A DNA stretch of 64,000 bases from Cavia porcellus (lineage: Eukaryota > Chordata > Mammalia > Rodentia > Caviidae). The stretch spans positions 211,246,657-211,310,656 of the forward strand of contig NW_026947484.1 of NCBI RefSeq assembly GCF_034190915.1, given 5' to 3'. The notes beneath the pieces were generated by a model. It saw only the letters and a list, made by a program, of their open reading frames with translations, had not been told where the DNA came from and did no database searches. Numbering within the stretch: the first letter of the stretch is position 1; each line of letters begins with the position of its first letter. Made by a program: the position numbers and the translations under genes. Positions 11,600 to 22,975 of this stretch are shown piece after piece.

Positions 11600-12850
11600 T
11601 ACACCATGCTGAGCAACTTTAAAGCAGACACAAACAACAACAACCAAAAAAAAGATAAGCTTAAGAAAATTACAGAAGCTTGGTATAGGAAAGAAATGGA
11701 ATCCATAAAGCAGGTTCAAGAAGATATCCAGGAAACTAAAACTCCACTGAAAGTATTCAAAACAGGTTAGGCCACTGTGAGGACAGGATCTCAGATACTG
11801 AAGGCAGGCTTGCAGTTAGTGACCAGAAAAAGAAAGATTTCTCACAAATAGCAAAGAACCACAATAAATAAATCCAGAAACTGCTAAATGAGACAAAGAA
11901 CAATAACTTAGGATTAATTGGAGTCAGTGGAAAGGCAGGAGAGTCCACAAATGACATTAAAAATTGTTCACAGACATCATGGTGGAAAACTTTCCTGGTA
12001 GAGAAAAAGAATTTGACATACAAATAAGTGAAGCATAAAGAACTCCAATTAGAAATGATCAAAAAAATCTACATCCAGGAATATCATAGTCAAGATTCCA
12101 GAAATTCAACAGAAGAATAGAATCTTAAAAGCTGCTAGAGAAAAAAAATCACCTAAAAAGGAAAGCCAATCAGAATCACATCGACTTCTCAGCACAAACT
12201 CTCAAGTTAAGGAGAACTTGGAGTGAGGACAGGATCTCGGATACTGAAGGCAGGCTTGCAGTTAGTGACCAGAAAAAGAAAGATTTCTCACAAATAGCAA
12301 AGAACCACAATAAATAAATCCAGAAACTGCTAAATGAGACAAAGAACAATAACTTAGGATTAATTGGAGTCAGTGAAAAGGCAGGAGAGTCCACAAATGA
12401 CACTAAAAATTGTTTACAGACATCATGGTGGAAAACTTTCCTGGTAGAGAAAAAGAATTTGACATACAAATAAGTGAAGCATAAAGAACTCCAATTAGAA
12501 ATGATCAAAAAATCTACATCCAGGAATATCATAGTCAAGATTCCAGAAATTCAACAGAAGAATAGAATCTTAAAAGCTGCTAGAGAAAAAAAATCACCTA
12601 AAAAGGAAAGCCAATCAGAATCACATCGACTTCTCAGCACAAACTCTCAAGTTAAGGAGAACTTGGAGTGAGGACTCCAAGTACTAAAGGAAAACAACTT
12701 TCAACCCATACTGATGTACCCTGCAAAAGTATCTTTCAAAACTGACAGAGAAATAAGACACTTCCACTACAAAAATACCTAAGGAAATTTATGACCACCC
12801 AACCAGCACTCCAAAATGTTCTGAAGGACATTCTAGAAAAAGATAAAAAG
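11600..12850 (+). pseudogene. L1 ORF1 relic with tandem duplication
   Basis: Recognisable ORF1 blocks include 'aagcaggttcaagaagatat' with a following 'ccaggaaactaaaa' (cf. VKQVQRDYQDTK in copy B), then 'agattccagaaattcaacag' (KIPEIQ), 'cttaaaagctgctagag' (ILKAARE), and a C-terminal 'ttctgaaggacattctagaa' (VLKDILE). Frames are broken throughout. The central part occurs twice head-to-tail (11777-12222 and 12223-12667), so the KIPEIQ region is duplicated. No functional product is expected. Confidence 0.75.
11777..12667 (+). repeat. 446-bp tandem duplication
   Basis: Unit one starts gtgaggacaggatctcagat at 11777, unit two gtgaggacaggatctcggat at 12223; a third start (gtgaggactccaag) at 12668 marks the end. 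I counted only about five substitutions and one A indel, so the duplication is much younger than the L1 that carries it. Confidence 0.93.
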
Positions 12851-12988
12851 GACTACAGATATGTGAACCCCAACAGAAGTAATTCATCGGGGAAGGCAAA
12901 TAATTGAAGAGAAAAAAGGGTGAGACAAAAACAGAAAAGTAACATGACAAGGATAAATCGATGCATATCAGTTATGACCATCAATATT

Positions 12989-13123
12989 TTTTTTGTGGTT
13001 TTTTTTTGTTGTTGTTTTTTTTTGTTGTTGTTTTTTTTCATTTTTATCGGTACCAGGGATCGAACTCACGACTGCCTGCTTTCAAGGCAGGCGCTTATGC
13101 CACTGAGCTAAATCCCCAGCCCC
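12989..13123 (-). mobile_element. ID-like SINE, reverse, with clear duplication
   Basis: The body reads ggtaccagggatcgaactca ... gccactgagctaaatcccca, preceded by a T/TTG-rich tail. Flanking duplication TATGACCATCAATATT is perfect (12973-12988 and 13124-13139). Confidence 0.95.
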
Positions 13124-13124
13124 T

Positions 13125-13990
13125 ATGACCATCAATATTAATGGTCTCAGTTCACCAATCATAAGACACACACTGGCAGAATGGATCAAGAAGCAAGATA
13201 CAACAGTATGCTGCATACAAGAAACACATTTATTTCAAAAAGAAATTCATAGACTGAGAGTCAAAGGATGGAAAACAATACTCCATGTAACAGGAACCCA
13301 GAAAAAAGCAGGAACAGTTATTTTATTTGCACACAAAGTTAATTCCAAGCCAAGACTGAGTAATAGAAATAAATAAGGCCACTACATCCTCATAAAGGAA
13401 ACAATTCAAGAGGAAGAGATAACAATCATAAATATATATGCAACAAATACCAGTGCACTCAACTATACAAAATAATTACTAAAGGACATGAAAAGTCAAA
13501 TAAACCCTAATACAATTTTATTGGGAAACCTCAATAACCCACTATCACAAAAAGATTAACTAGACAAAAAAATCAACAACTAAACATTAGAACTAAGTCA
13601 AACTTTTGAACAAACAGACTTAGTAGGTGCCTATACAGTGTTCCACTCCACGAAGTCAGAATAAATATTCTTCTTAGCTACACATGGGATGTTTTCCAAA
13701 ATAGACCATATACTGGCTCATAGAACATGCTTAAGTAAATACAAAGCAACTGAAATTACTCCATGCGTACTATCAGACCACAGTGCAATGAAACTGGAAA
13801 TCCATGCTAAAGGAAACCACAAAAATTTCATAAACACATGGAAACTAAATAGCATCCTACTGAACAACAAATGTGTCAGAGATGAAACTAAAGAAGAAAC
13901 TAGACAGAAGAAACTAAAGATGAAACTAAAGAAGAAACTAGTTTTTATAGTTGAATGATAGTGACAATACAACATACTAGAACTTATGGG
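13125..13990 (+). pseudogene. L1 ORF2 endonuclease domain, broken
   Basis: This is the N-terminal endonuclease of L1 ORF2, the nuclease that nicks target DNA. Visible family motifs are ININGLSSP (metal-binding Asn), IQETHL (catalytic Glu), GWKT and, after frame breaks, CVLSDHSAMKLEI (the catalytic SDH His). Stops occur after about 84 codons and repeatedly afterwards. The SINE at 12989 lies just upstream of this stretch, and half-L1 copy A cuts the gene at 14010. The reverse transcriptase part resumes beyond 17185. It is not functional. Confidence 0.85.
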
Positions 13991-14755
13991 ACACAATGAA
14001 AACAATCTTAAGAAATTTATAGCAGACATCTGGGAGAACATGGCAGACAGATAGCAGCAGCTACGGAGGCTCTCTGAAACACCCAGCTTAGAATTCAGGC
14101 ATGGTGCTGAGTAAGGAATCATAAGCAAGAGGAGATATGCCCCGGTGACCCAAGAACAAACTGGGCTGAGAGAAACCAACTGGGAATGCAATCCTGGTGC
14201 TATAACAGGAACAGATAAAGCCTCAGTGTGGAAGCTGGAGCCCGTGCCATTGGAAGCCGCGATTTGGGTTTCCCGCCACCGCCACTGCGTCTGCTTCGGC
14301 TCGGCAGGGAGAGAGACGCACGGAAGCTCTGAGAACGGGAATCGGTGAATGGAGTTGAGAGCGGGACGGGCTGGGAGCCATGCATCCACCTCCGGTGAGT
14401 GAGGGAAAACTGGGACTCTCCCATGGTCTAGGAAACTCCAACAGAGGACATTCTGGGACTGGGCAGACTTGCGGGAACAGGGGGCTGCAGTGACTTCAGT
14501 CACGTATCCCCCTCTCAAGCGGGATTGGTGAGCAGTGCCTAGCCCATGTGACGCTGCTGGCTGAGACCCAGTAGGCTGGCACAGCCCAGGTCCCAGCTCC
14601 TGAAGGTAGATTGACCTGGAGGGGTGGGCCCTGCATAGGCTACCTGGTCTGCAACTTCCTGGTGCGCTGCGGTGGGTGGGAACACCTAGCTGGCGCAATT
14701 CAATCAGACTGTGGCTGACAGGGAAGGAAGCTGGGCCTCCTATATACGCTTGCAT
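13718..14755 (-). other. Long antisense open frame over copy A 5' UTR
   Basis: A 345-codon frame starts MQAYIGGPASFPVSHSLIEL within the 5' UTR of copy A and runs antisense across the whole UTR into the flanking L1. Its first ~210 codons have a homologous frame in copy B (48028-48627, same MQAYI start). The last ~100 codons are antisense L1 and cannot be ancestral. GC-rich sequence often has long chance frames, so I do not call this a gene. Human L1 has an antisense ORF0 in its 5' UTR, which is the reason to record it. Confidence 0.2.
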
Positions 14756-14773
14756 ATATAAGGAACAAAGAAT
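14026..14773 (+). promoter_or_regulatory. 5' UTR / promoter region of copy A
   Basis: 748 bp, GC-rich in its middle. The start 'tgggagaacatggcagacag' holds a YY1-like core at the same place as the YY1 site of the human L1 promoter; the site is better kept in copy B. Promoter activity is inferred by analogy. Confidence 0.55.
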
Positions 14774-15827
14774 ATGGGAAGAGGCAGCAACAAGAAAGGG
14801 TCCTCGGCCCCCAATCCTGAGAAAGAGACAACAGCAGACACAGCACCAATAGACATAAAGCGCTATCTCGAGAGCCTCATAGACAAGTTCAGGAATGAAG
14901 TTATTAATGACCTAAAGGTAGACATAAGCAGAATAGTTAGAGAAATGCTAAGTACCACCCAAGAAAAAACAGATGGTGGAATGGAAGAACAGAAAAAGAG
15001 GGGAGAATTGTTTGATGGAGAAAATAGAGAAAGCATAGAATACGTGAAGCAGGTTCAAAGAGACTACCAGGAAACTAAAAAGTCTATCGAAAACTGGCAT
15101 AATAGCTTGAAAGAAACTAAGGACAGATTTTCTGAACTGAAGGGCAGATTTGTAATATGGGAGCATGAAATGAAAAACTTTTTAAAAATAACAAAGAAAC
15201 AAACAGCAATAATACAAAGAATAGAAGATGATAAGAGGGTCTATAACTTAAGAATTAAGAACATAAAAGGAGAAGTAGGAACACAAACAAATGAACTACA
15301 AAAGCTACTCACAGAAATAATCCAGGAGAATTTTCCTAATTTAGCAAAAGGTAAAGATACTCAGTTATATGAAGCATACAGGACCCCAGCCACCTACAAC
15401 CCAAACAGAGCTACACCCGGGCATTTAATAATTAAAATTCCAGAAATCCAATACAAGAACAGAATACTATAAGCCATCAGAGACAAGAACAGATCACTTA
15501 CAAGGGAACACCCATCAGTATTACAGCAGACTTCTCGGCACAAACCATCAAATCACGAAGAGCGTGGGGGGAAATAATTCAAGCTTTGAAAGATAATAAT
15601 CTCCAGCCAAGATTGATATATTCTGCACAACTATCCCTGGAAATTGATGGAAAAACAAGGTGCTTCCAGGATAAAGAGGAACTAGGGGAATATGCAACCA
15701 CCAATTCAACTCTACAGAGAATACTGCAAGATATTCTAAAAAAAAAGAAAAATATGAAAAATCCAGAAGTAGCTGCAGAGAGGCCACAATGAATGGAGCA
15801 GAAAACAAAATGAAGAAGACAAACTGA
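14774..15827 (+). pseudogene. Half-L1 ORF1, copy A, inactivated
   Basis: ORF1 protein of the L1 family is a trimeric RNA-binding chaperone that coats its own transcript. This copy starts MGRGSNKKGSSAPNPEKE and reads through the coiled coil and the RRM (NLRIKNI, NFPNLAKGKD, a YNPNRATPGHL version of the conserved RATPRH segment). A TAA at 15470-15472 stops it after 232 codons, where copy B has a lysine codon. A one-base loss a few bases later (agacaagaacag against agacaagaaacag) shifts the frame. The remaining C-terminal domain is readable in another frame from about 15586. The natural end would be the TGA at 15825. No full protein is expected. Confidence 0.9.
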
Positions 15828-15899
15828 CAACTAATGACAGAAAAAGAGCTCAACAGACATGAGGCAGAGAAGACTGGATGATAGGAACAGCTATTTTGG

Positions 15900-16730
15900 A
15901 GAAAATGACGTCTTAAGAGGTAATACTGATTTAGTATCATCTTGTTTTGAAGTCTCATCAAGCTTTTGTTCTTCTGTCTCCATTGGTCTAAACAGGTGGT
16001 ATCTTATTGGATTTTATTATATATGATAGTATAAGCAAAATACTCTCCTTTATAGACAAGGAGATTATGCAGAAACCATTGTTCATTTTCTGTTAGTTGA
16101 TTCTAAATACCCTGTAATACTGTCATTCTCTTAAATGGTTTTACATTGTTTTGATATATTTGATGCTACAGTATACGAAGTTATACTCAAAGATTTCAAG
16201 GAAAGAGACAATATGGTAACTATTTTTATGTCGGCATAATCTTGTGGTGAAACACTATTTTGCTTAAATGGTTATGTTTTGATCTGCGCTGATTTGCTCT
16301 TATACCATCTTTTATCTCAATCTCCATTTTATTATTTACTTTTTTATCCTTTTAATTAAGGGAAAAATAAATTTAAAAATAGCAGGATATATTATAGTAA
16401 CCCACTTTGACTTTTCATTATCTTGATTTAAAGCCCTGTATTGCTCTCACCATCTTGTTTTGACTGATATTCCTCTATTCTGTTTTGCTGGATAGTACCA
16501 GGTTCAAAAGTTTAGGCAACAGCTGTGGAGATAGTGGGATTCATTATGACGCTCATTCTGGTTGACTATTATCTACTTCTGAAGACATATAATGTCTCCA
16601 GTGTTTTGGTTTTGTTGGTTTTGTTCTTTACTGTTTTGTTCAAATTTTATTATAACTAATGATATAGGCAATTCTATTAGAGATAGCGGGAGGCATTATG
16701 GTAACCATTGTTGATCACCTAGCATTATGC
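15900..16730 (+). repeat. Degenerate ~150-bp tandem units, copy A
   Basis: Anchor blocks with an ATTATG core recur at 16064, 16210, 16391, 16543 and 16695, giving spacings of 146, 181, 152 and 152. Each looks like 'gagatagcgggaggcattat' followed by g(t)aacc and later a TGTTTTG-rich run. No open frame is conserved. The same unit is in element C and the short family. Confidence 0.8.
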
Positions 16731-19154
16731 TTTTACATTATCTATTACATCCACCCTTTTGATTTGACTGACTGTTCTGTTATGTCACATTTGGTTCTAC
16801 TCTCTTCCAAAAAAGTAGTAAGAACTGTGGGAGCAACAAAACCCAAAGTGTGTAATTGTCATTGTACAAAAGAGAGGAAAAGAAAGTGCTCTAAACGATA
16901 TAACTGCATGTATATTTAAGTGTATAAGATAGATAATGATATTACTGAGTTTTGTTGGATCATTGAACATAACTGTTTGCAGTCTCACTGTTGGAATGTC
17001 CACTTTATCAGCTTTAATTTTGTAACTTGAACAATTATTTCTAAGATGACAAAATGTAATCCATTAACTAGTGATTTCCTACTGTTTATTTTTTTCTGTA
17101 AATCTGTATAACTTGTACCCTTTCTCTGCTTTTTTTTCTTTTTCTCCTTAAATAAAATTTAAAAAAAAAAGAAATTTCTAGCAGTACATACCCAAATCAG
17201 GAAAACACAGCAAGCACATATAAACAACTCAATGGTAAACCTCAACTTCTAGAAAAAGAAAAGCACATTAAGCCAAGAGTTCATACAAGGGAGGAAATTA
17301 CAAAGATCAAAGTGGAAATTAACACACTGGAGACTAAAAAATAGCACAAAGAATCAATGAATCAAAGATATTGTTCTTTGGAAGATTAAATAAAATTGAC
17401 AAATCCTTAGCCTTCCTTATCAAAAAAGGGAAGAAAAGACCTAAATCCATGCAAGTAGGGATGAAAAGGGTGAACTCTCAGTAGACTTTGCATAAGCCAT
17501 CTATATCTACTTTAAAAACTTGTATTCTAATAAGATGGAAAATACAGAAGAAATAAACTTCTAAATACATCTGAATTACTAAAGCTGAATCAAGAAGATA
17601 AAAAAAATTTAAATAACCCAATATCAATAAATGAAATTGAAGATGTAATGTAAAACATATCAACAAAGAAAATCCCAGGCCCAGGATTCACTGCTTAATT
17701 CTACAAGAAATTTAGAGAAGTCAACAGTACTATTTCTAAAACTTTTTAATGAAACTGAAAGAGAAGCAATACTTCAAATTTGTTGCTGGAAGCAAGCATT
17801 ACTCTGATTCCAAAACCAGAGAAGGACTCAATTAAGACAGAATTACAGGTCAATCTCCCTAATGAACAATGATGAAAAAATCCTCAGTAAGATACTGGCA
17901 GACAGACTGCAGCTAATCGTCAAGAAGATTGTACACCATGATCAAGTAGGACTCATCCCAGGGGATGCAGGGACGATTCAACCTATGTAAATCCATAAAT
18001 GTAATACACCATATGAACAGAGCCAAGGACAAAAATCATATGATCATCTCAATAGATGCATAAAAAGCTTTTGACAAAGTCAAGCACCCACTCATGATTT
18101 TAAAAAAAAACCCTACATCGGAATAAATTGGAATAGATGATCTTTTTCTCAATCTGATAAAAACCATCTACAACAAAGCAAAAGCCAACTTCATACTACA
18201 TGGACAAAACCTAAAAACTATCCCTCTAAAATCAGAAACAAGACAAAGATGTCCATTGTCTCCACTCTTATTCATAGTGCTAGAAACTTTAGCTGGAGCA
18301 CTTAGACAAGAAAAAGAAGCAAAAGGAATAAAGACAGAAAAAGAAGAAGTTAAACTATCATTATTTGCAGATGACATGATTCCCTACATAGAAAACACCA
18401 AAATACTACTAGGTTTAATAACCAAATTCAATAATGTAGCTGGATACAAAGTCAACACTCAAAAAAGCAATGACCTTCCTGTACATGAATATCAAACTCA
18501 CTGACAGAGGAAGCAGGAAAGCAATACCTTTTAAAATAGCATCCAAAAAAATGAAATACCTAGAAGTCAATCTAACACAGGATTAAAAGACCTCTGTTGA
18601 AAACTACACTACTCTAAAAAAGGAGATTTAAGAGGATATTAGAAAACAGAGAGATATCCTGTGGTCTCGGAAAGGAAAAACCAATATAGTGAAACTGGCC
18701 ACACTTCCAAAACTTTTATAAAGATTCAGTGCAATTCCAATCAAAATTCCAATAGCATATCTCACAGAATTAGAGAAAACAATCCTAAAATTCATCTGAA
18801 ACAAGAGAGACCTAGAATAGCAAAGGCAAGCCTGGGCAACAAAGACAAGATGGGTGGCATCACAATCCCTGACTTGAAATTATACTATAAAACCACAAAG
18901 CTACTGTGTTAAAAACAGTGTGGCACAGGCAAAAAAAAAAAAAAAACAGACCAAAGATTGATGGAGCAGATTAGAAGATATAGAAACAACTGCAGACACA
19001 CTCAGCCACCTTATCTTTGACAAAGGTGCCAAACACGTTCACTGGAAGAAAAATAGACTCTTTAATGAATGGTGCTGGAAAAATTGGCTCTACACATACC
19101 AAAAACTAAAACTAGACCTGTCTCTTTCACTATGCATTAAGCTAAAATCAGAAT

Positions 19155-19258
19155 GAGAACCAGGAATTTAGCTTAGTGGCATAAGTGCCTGCCTGGCAAG
19201 TAGAAGGTCGTGACTTCAATCCCTAGTACCAAAAATAAATAAATAAATAAAAATAAAA
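19155..19258 (+). mobile_element. ID-like SINE
   Basis: Diverged copy: tttagcttagtggcataag, gacttcaatccctagtacc, then an (AAAT)n tail. It interrupts the L1 ORF2. Confidence 0.82.
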
Positions 19259-19939
19259 ATGGATCAAAGATCCTAATATTAAAACAGAAATATTAAATCT
19301 GCTGCAAGATAAAATAGGTAAAACTCTTGAAGACACTGGTATAGTCAGACTTTATGACTAAAACCTGGATCACACAGGAACTATCACAACAAATCAACAA
19401 CTGGGATCTCATCCTACTGAAAAGCTTTTGCACAGCAAAAGGAACCACCAACAGAATGACGAGCAACCCTCAACATGGGAGAAAATGTTTGCCAGCTGTA
19501 TCCCAGACAAAGGATTAGTATTGAGAACATATAAAGAACTCAAAAAAATCAGTCCTCTCAGATTTAAAGACCCCATCCAAAAATAGGTATCTGAGATGAA
19601 TACACAGTTCTCATATGAAGAAATACGGACAGCAAATAAATATGTGAAAAACTGTTCAACATCACTGGTCATTCGAGAAATACAAATTAAAACAACACTG
19701 AGATTCTACCTCACCCCTCAAAGAATAGCTATTATCAAAAAATCAAACAATAACAAATGTTGGAGGGACTGTGGGGAAAAAAATGCTTTTCCACTGTTGG
19801 TGGGAGTTTAGACTGGTATAACCACTCTGGAAATCAGTGTGGAGATTCCTCAAAAAACTAGGACTAGAGGTTCCATTTGATCAAGCTTTTTTTCCTTCTG
19901 GGTATTTTCCCAAAAGAATTAAAAACATCATACCACAGC

Positions 19940-19986
19940 AATATACATATACATATATATATATACATATACATATATATATATGC
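19940..19986. repeat. (TA)/(TATACA) microsatellite
   Basis: Alternating TA with ACATATAC interruptions inside the L1 ORF2 end. Confidence 0.9.
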
Positions 19987-20482
19987 ACGCATGTTTATAG
20001 CCCCACAATGTGTAATAGCTAGATTTTGGAAACAACATAAATACCCATCAACTGAAGAATGGATATAAAAGATGTGATATTTTTATACAATGGAGTAATA
20101 CTCAGCCATGAGGAAGGATGACCTGAAGACTTTTATAGGTAAATGGGTGCAACTTGATACCGTACTCATACATGAAATAAATCAGGCACATATGTGTAAA
20201 TATTGTCTTGTCTCACTAGTGTGAGCAGCTGAAAGAAATAACATATGTATATGTATATAAAAATAGTTAAGATAGTTATACTACTGATTTCTCTGAGTTC
20301 ATTGATGAGAAAGATTTGTGCTGGTATTGTTCAGACAATTGAATGCAGATGTCTTGTGCTCTGGTGAATGATTTGGGGATGACAATGTATGATGCATGTA
20401 TCATTGTTGTCCCTGGATTGACATGTTTTAAATTTCATTTTCTTTTTTTTCCTTTCTTTGAAATAAAATGGATTTTTTAAAA

Positions 20483-21964
20483 AATCACATCATTTTTACT
20501 TAACTCATACAGTTGTGTAACAACCACTGTCATTCAATTTTAGAACACTTTCATCATAGGAAACTTTTTAATGTTAAATTTCTTTTTAATCTTCTTTCCA
20601 CTCTCATGATTTTTAATTTTACTTGAATTGCGTTTTAACCACTATCCAGCTGTTACATATATGTATAACTTTAAAATTCTCATAAGAATCCATAACATTT
20701 TGAATATGTTTTTTGCCTTTACCTTCAGACTGTTGAGACTGAAAAAGAGAAGAGAGGAATTTTGTTCTAGAGTGGAGGTCAGGTGTCAAGAGGATGAATT
20801 TGGAAGTATAGGGGATACCCTAGAAAGTGTCACAGAGGGGACACCGAGGACATGACAGAAGCCCATTTTCCCCAGAAGTCTGAAACAGGGGCAGGCGCCT
20901 CGTGCCCAACCTCTTCTAGCCAGAAATCTTTTGTGAGTCAGTCTTTGGGGGACAAAGTGTTCAAATATCAGACATCTTCTCTTCCCCCTGCCCCCATCTA
21001 AGATGGCACATGGTCCAGCAGAGCCAGGCTATAGCTTAAATGACTGCCAGCAGTGGAAGTCTTACTGGGACCCCTAAGCTGTCCTTTGGCTCTTTGCTGG
21101 TCTTGCTGACTAGACCAGATATTTTCATGGCACAATACTCTTGTCTGACTGTCATGGTTAGCATACTCGCAGTCATAATGGACCTCCTGGTCCCATCCAT
21201 GTATCCGTGGTCTAGATAGCCTTACCCCCGAGCTGTCTGCATCATCCCCTTTCTTCTCCAGTCTACAGGTTCCCCGCCCTCTTGCCTCTCTCCATTTCCC
21301 AAAATGCCAGCATTGGTGTTCTCTGGGTCCCTCGCTCTAGGAAAGCAAGGATTGGGGAGATGTGTCTTTTGCATTATGAAAGAAGCAGTATGGTGTGAGT
21401 CCTTCAGATTTTGTCATTGAGGTGAAAAATAATTTGGAAATGTTTCTCTTTTGATGACATCAGGGTTTTACCACGAATTCCTTCCTGGAGGGGTAAAAAA
21501 GCTAAATAAACACTTTTTTAAAATATAGGTATTTGTCATTCTCTGAAGCTCTGGTAGTGCAGTTCCAATTCCCTCTGTACACTCTCTCTGTCACACACGC
21601 TCCACACATGAAGGGCCAGCAGTGCCTGGCTTGCAGCTGCACCCCAGCTCCTAGCACAGTGCCTGGCTAGGTGGATGGACACCCATCCCGGGATAGTTCC
21701 GAGTGGCTGGGAAGGCCATCGGGCTGCTACTAAAACAGTACAAAACCAAGCAGGCACGAGGTTCCCACCACCGTGTTTGTGTTTCCTTGTGCCACTGTTT
21801 TCTGAGTCTAGTATTAACTTTGATCTGATAACTAAATCCTACTATGTAAGGCTGACGCGGCTCATTCCTCAATCTTCACCCTCACCAGACAGAACTGCTA
21901 TACAGATAATTCAGAATATCAGATACAGTTGTATCTAAATGCACATCTGTGTTAGGCTGAGGGA
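20483..21964. other. Low-copy sequence
   Basis: No gene or recognisable repeat. A 75-codon frame at 20628-20855 has no recognisable domain. Confidence 0.4.
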
Positions 21965-22075
21965 TTTCTGACCTTACGGTTAATGTCATCGTACAGCCCA
22001 GGCTGACCGCAAACCTGCGATCCTCCTACCTCAGTCTCCACTCCCAGCTCCTGAGGTTCATTCTAACCAGCCACA
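21965..22075 (-). mobile_element. Possible B1-like remnant
   Basis: 'gtacagcccaggctgaccgc', 'cgatcctcctacctcagtct' and a final 'aaccagccacacttag' resemble an antisense B1, heavily diverged. Confidence 0.4.
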
Positions 22076-22390
22076 CTTAGTCTTTAAACTACATGTTCTT
22101 ATGACTATTGCTGCTGCCTAGAGAGTAATTTCCTCCTCGACTCTGTAGAGTGTTTTCAAAGTGTCTATTCTGAAAATAATGTGAATTTATTACAGAAAAC
22201 TTGAAAATTGCTTGTGACAAGAATTTTCGTTTTTGCTGAGAGGGATAATGGAGGTATGCAAATTTGGAGAAGTGAATTGCTCTTTATTAACAGAGGGAGA
22301 GAAGTGTGAGGGCTGGGCTGGGAAGCCGTAACCTAGCCATGCGGTTGCTGCCCACAAGGACAGTGAAGGGGAAAACTGTCTTGGCTTGGG

Positions 22391-22540
22391 GCTGGGCATG
22401 GTGACGCATGCTTGTAATCCCAGCACTTAGAAGGCTGAGGCAAGAAAATCACCGTGAGTTTGAGGCCAGCATGGGCTACATAGTGGGTCTAAGGCCAGCC
22501 TGAACTGCATGGTGAAAACTTGTCTCAAAAAAAAAAAAAG
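22391..22540 (+). mobile_element. B1 SINE
   Basis: Starts ggctgggcatggtgacgcat, contains the duplicated 'gaggccagcatgggctacat' / 'aaggccagcctgaactgcat' typical of rodent B1, and ends in A-tail. Confidence 0.93.
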
Positions 22541-22788
22541 CTAAATTTTGGAAACAACCCAGATGAGAGAGGAGGCACAGCTGAAGGAAATATACAAGAA
22601 TCTGGGGATTGCATAGTGTAAAATCTCCATCGCTCTTCAGTACAAAGCAACACTTGCTCCTTATGGGAAAAGAGGTATTGAATCTCATTTAATGATAGAC
22701 TCAAGGCTACAGCAGTCTTTTTTAAAATTAACTTTATTCTAGGTACTCTTTTGATATATATATAATGATCACATTGATTATAAGGACT

Positions 22789-22948
22789 TTTTTTTTTTTT
22801 TTTTTTTTTTGAGACAGGGTCTCGCTATGCAGTTCAGGCTGGCCTTGAACTCACTTTGTAGTCCAGGCTGGTCTCAAACTCACAACAATCCTCCTGCCTC
22901 AGCCTCCCAAGTGCTGGGATTACAGGCGTGAGCCACCACGCCTGGCTT
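22789..22948 (-). mobile_element. B1 SINE, reverse
   Basis: Poly-T then gagacagggtctcgctatgc through ctgggattacaggcgtgagc to caccacgcctggc. Confidence 0.95.
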
Positions 22949-22975
22949 TATCACAGGACTTTGTACCTGTACATG

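Larger units (their letters stand above)
10226..14009 (+). mobile_element. Degenerate full-length L1, 5' part
   Basis: It starts with an L1 5' UTR-like segment (gccatcttgaagatgggcc near 10386), followed by an ORF1 relic with an internal duplication, then the ORF2 endonuclease. Copy A interrupts it at 14010 and it resumes at 17185. An ID SINE lies at 12989-13123. The 5' boundary is estimated. Confidence 0.75.
14026..17168 (+). mobile_element. Half-L1 (ORF1-only) retroelement, copy A
   Basis: Full-length 3143-bp element: 5' UTR 14026-14773, ORF1 14774-15827, then ~1.3 kb without ORF2, AATAAA at 17151-17156 and an A-tail. It is flanked by AAGAAATTTATAGCAG (14010-14025) and AAGAAATTTCTAGCAG (17169-17184), a 16-bp target duplication with one mismatch. 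It sits in ORF2 of an older L1. The same architecture at an unrelated locus (copy B) shows that absence of ORF2 is a family trait. Divergence from B is roughly 8% in the stretch I compared by eye. Confidence 0.93.
17185..20200 (+). pseudogene. L1 ORF2 reverse transcriptase, broken
   Basis: L1 ORF2 copies RNA into the nicked target. Readable pieces include a [14 protein letters not shown] fingers motif near 17830, ILADRLQ near 17900, HDQVGLIPG near 17940, [10 protein letters not shown] and LSLFADDMI (the FADD catalytic aspartates) at 18256-18380, and IPDLKLYYK near 18880, followed by an LFNEWCWKNW-like segment near 19065. Stops and frameshifts lie between all of them. Fragments match the reverse L1 at 22976. 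It cannot supply enzyme for the half-L1 elements. Confidence 0.85.
17185..20482 (+). mobile_element. Degenerate full-length L1, 3' part
   Basis: Continuation of the L1 cut by copy A: linker, reverse transcriptase and C-terminal region of ORF2, then a 3' UTR (about 20220-20457) ending 'gaaataaaatgg' plus A-rich tail. An ID SINE interrupts it at 19155. Its 3' UTR shows no clear tandem units, unlike the half-L1 elements. Confidence 0.85.

Noticed and set aside
11757..12538. Two similar minus-strand frames (101 and 120 codons)
   Set aside because: They are antisense to the duplicated L1 ORF1 segment.
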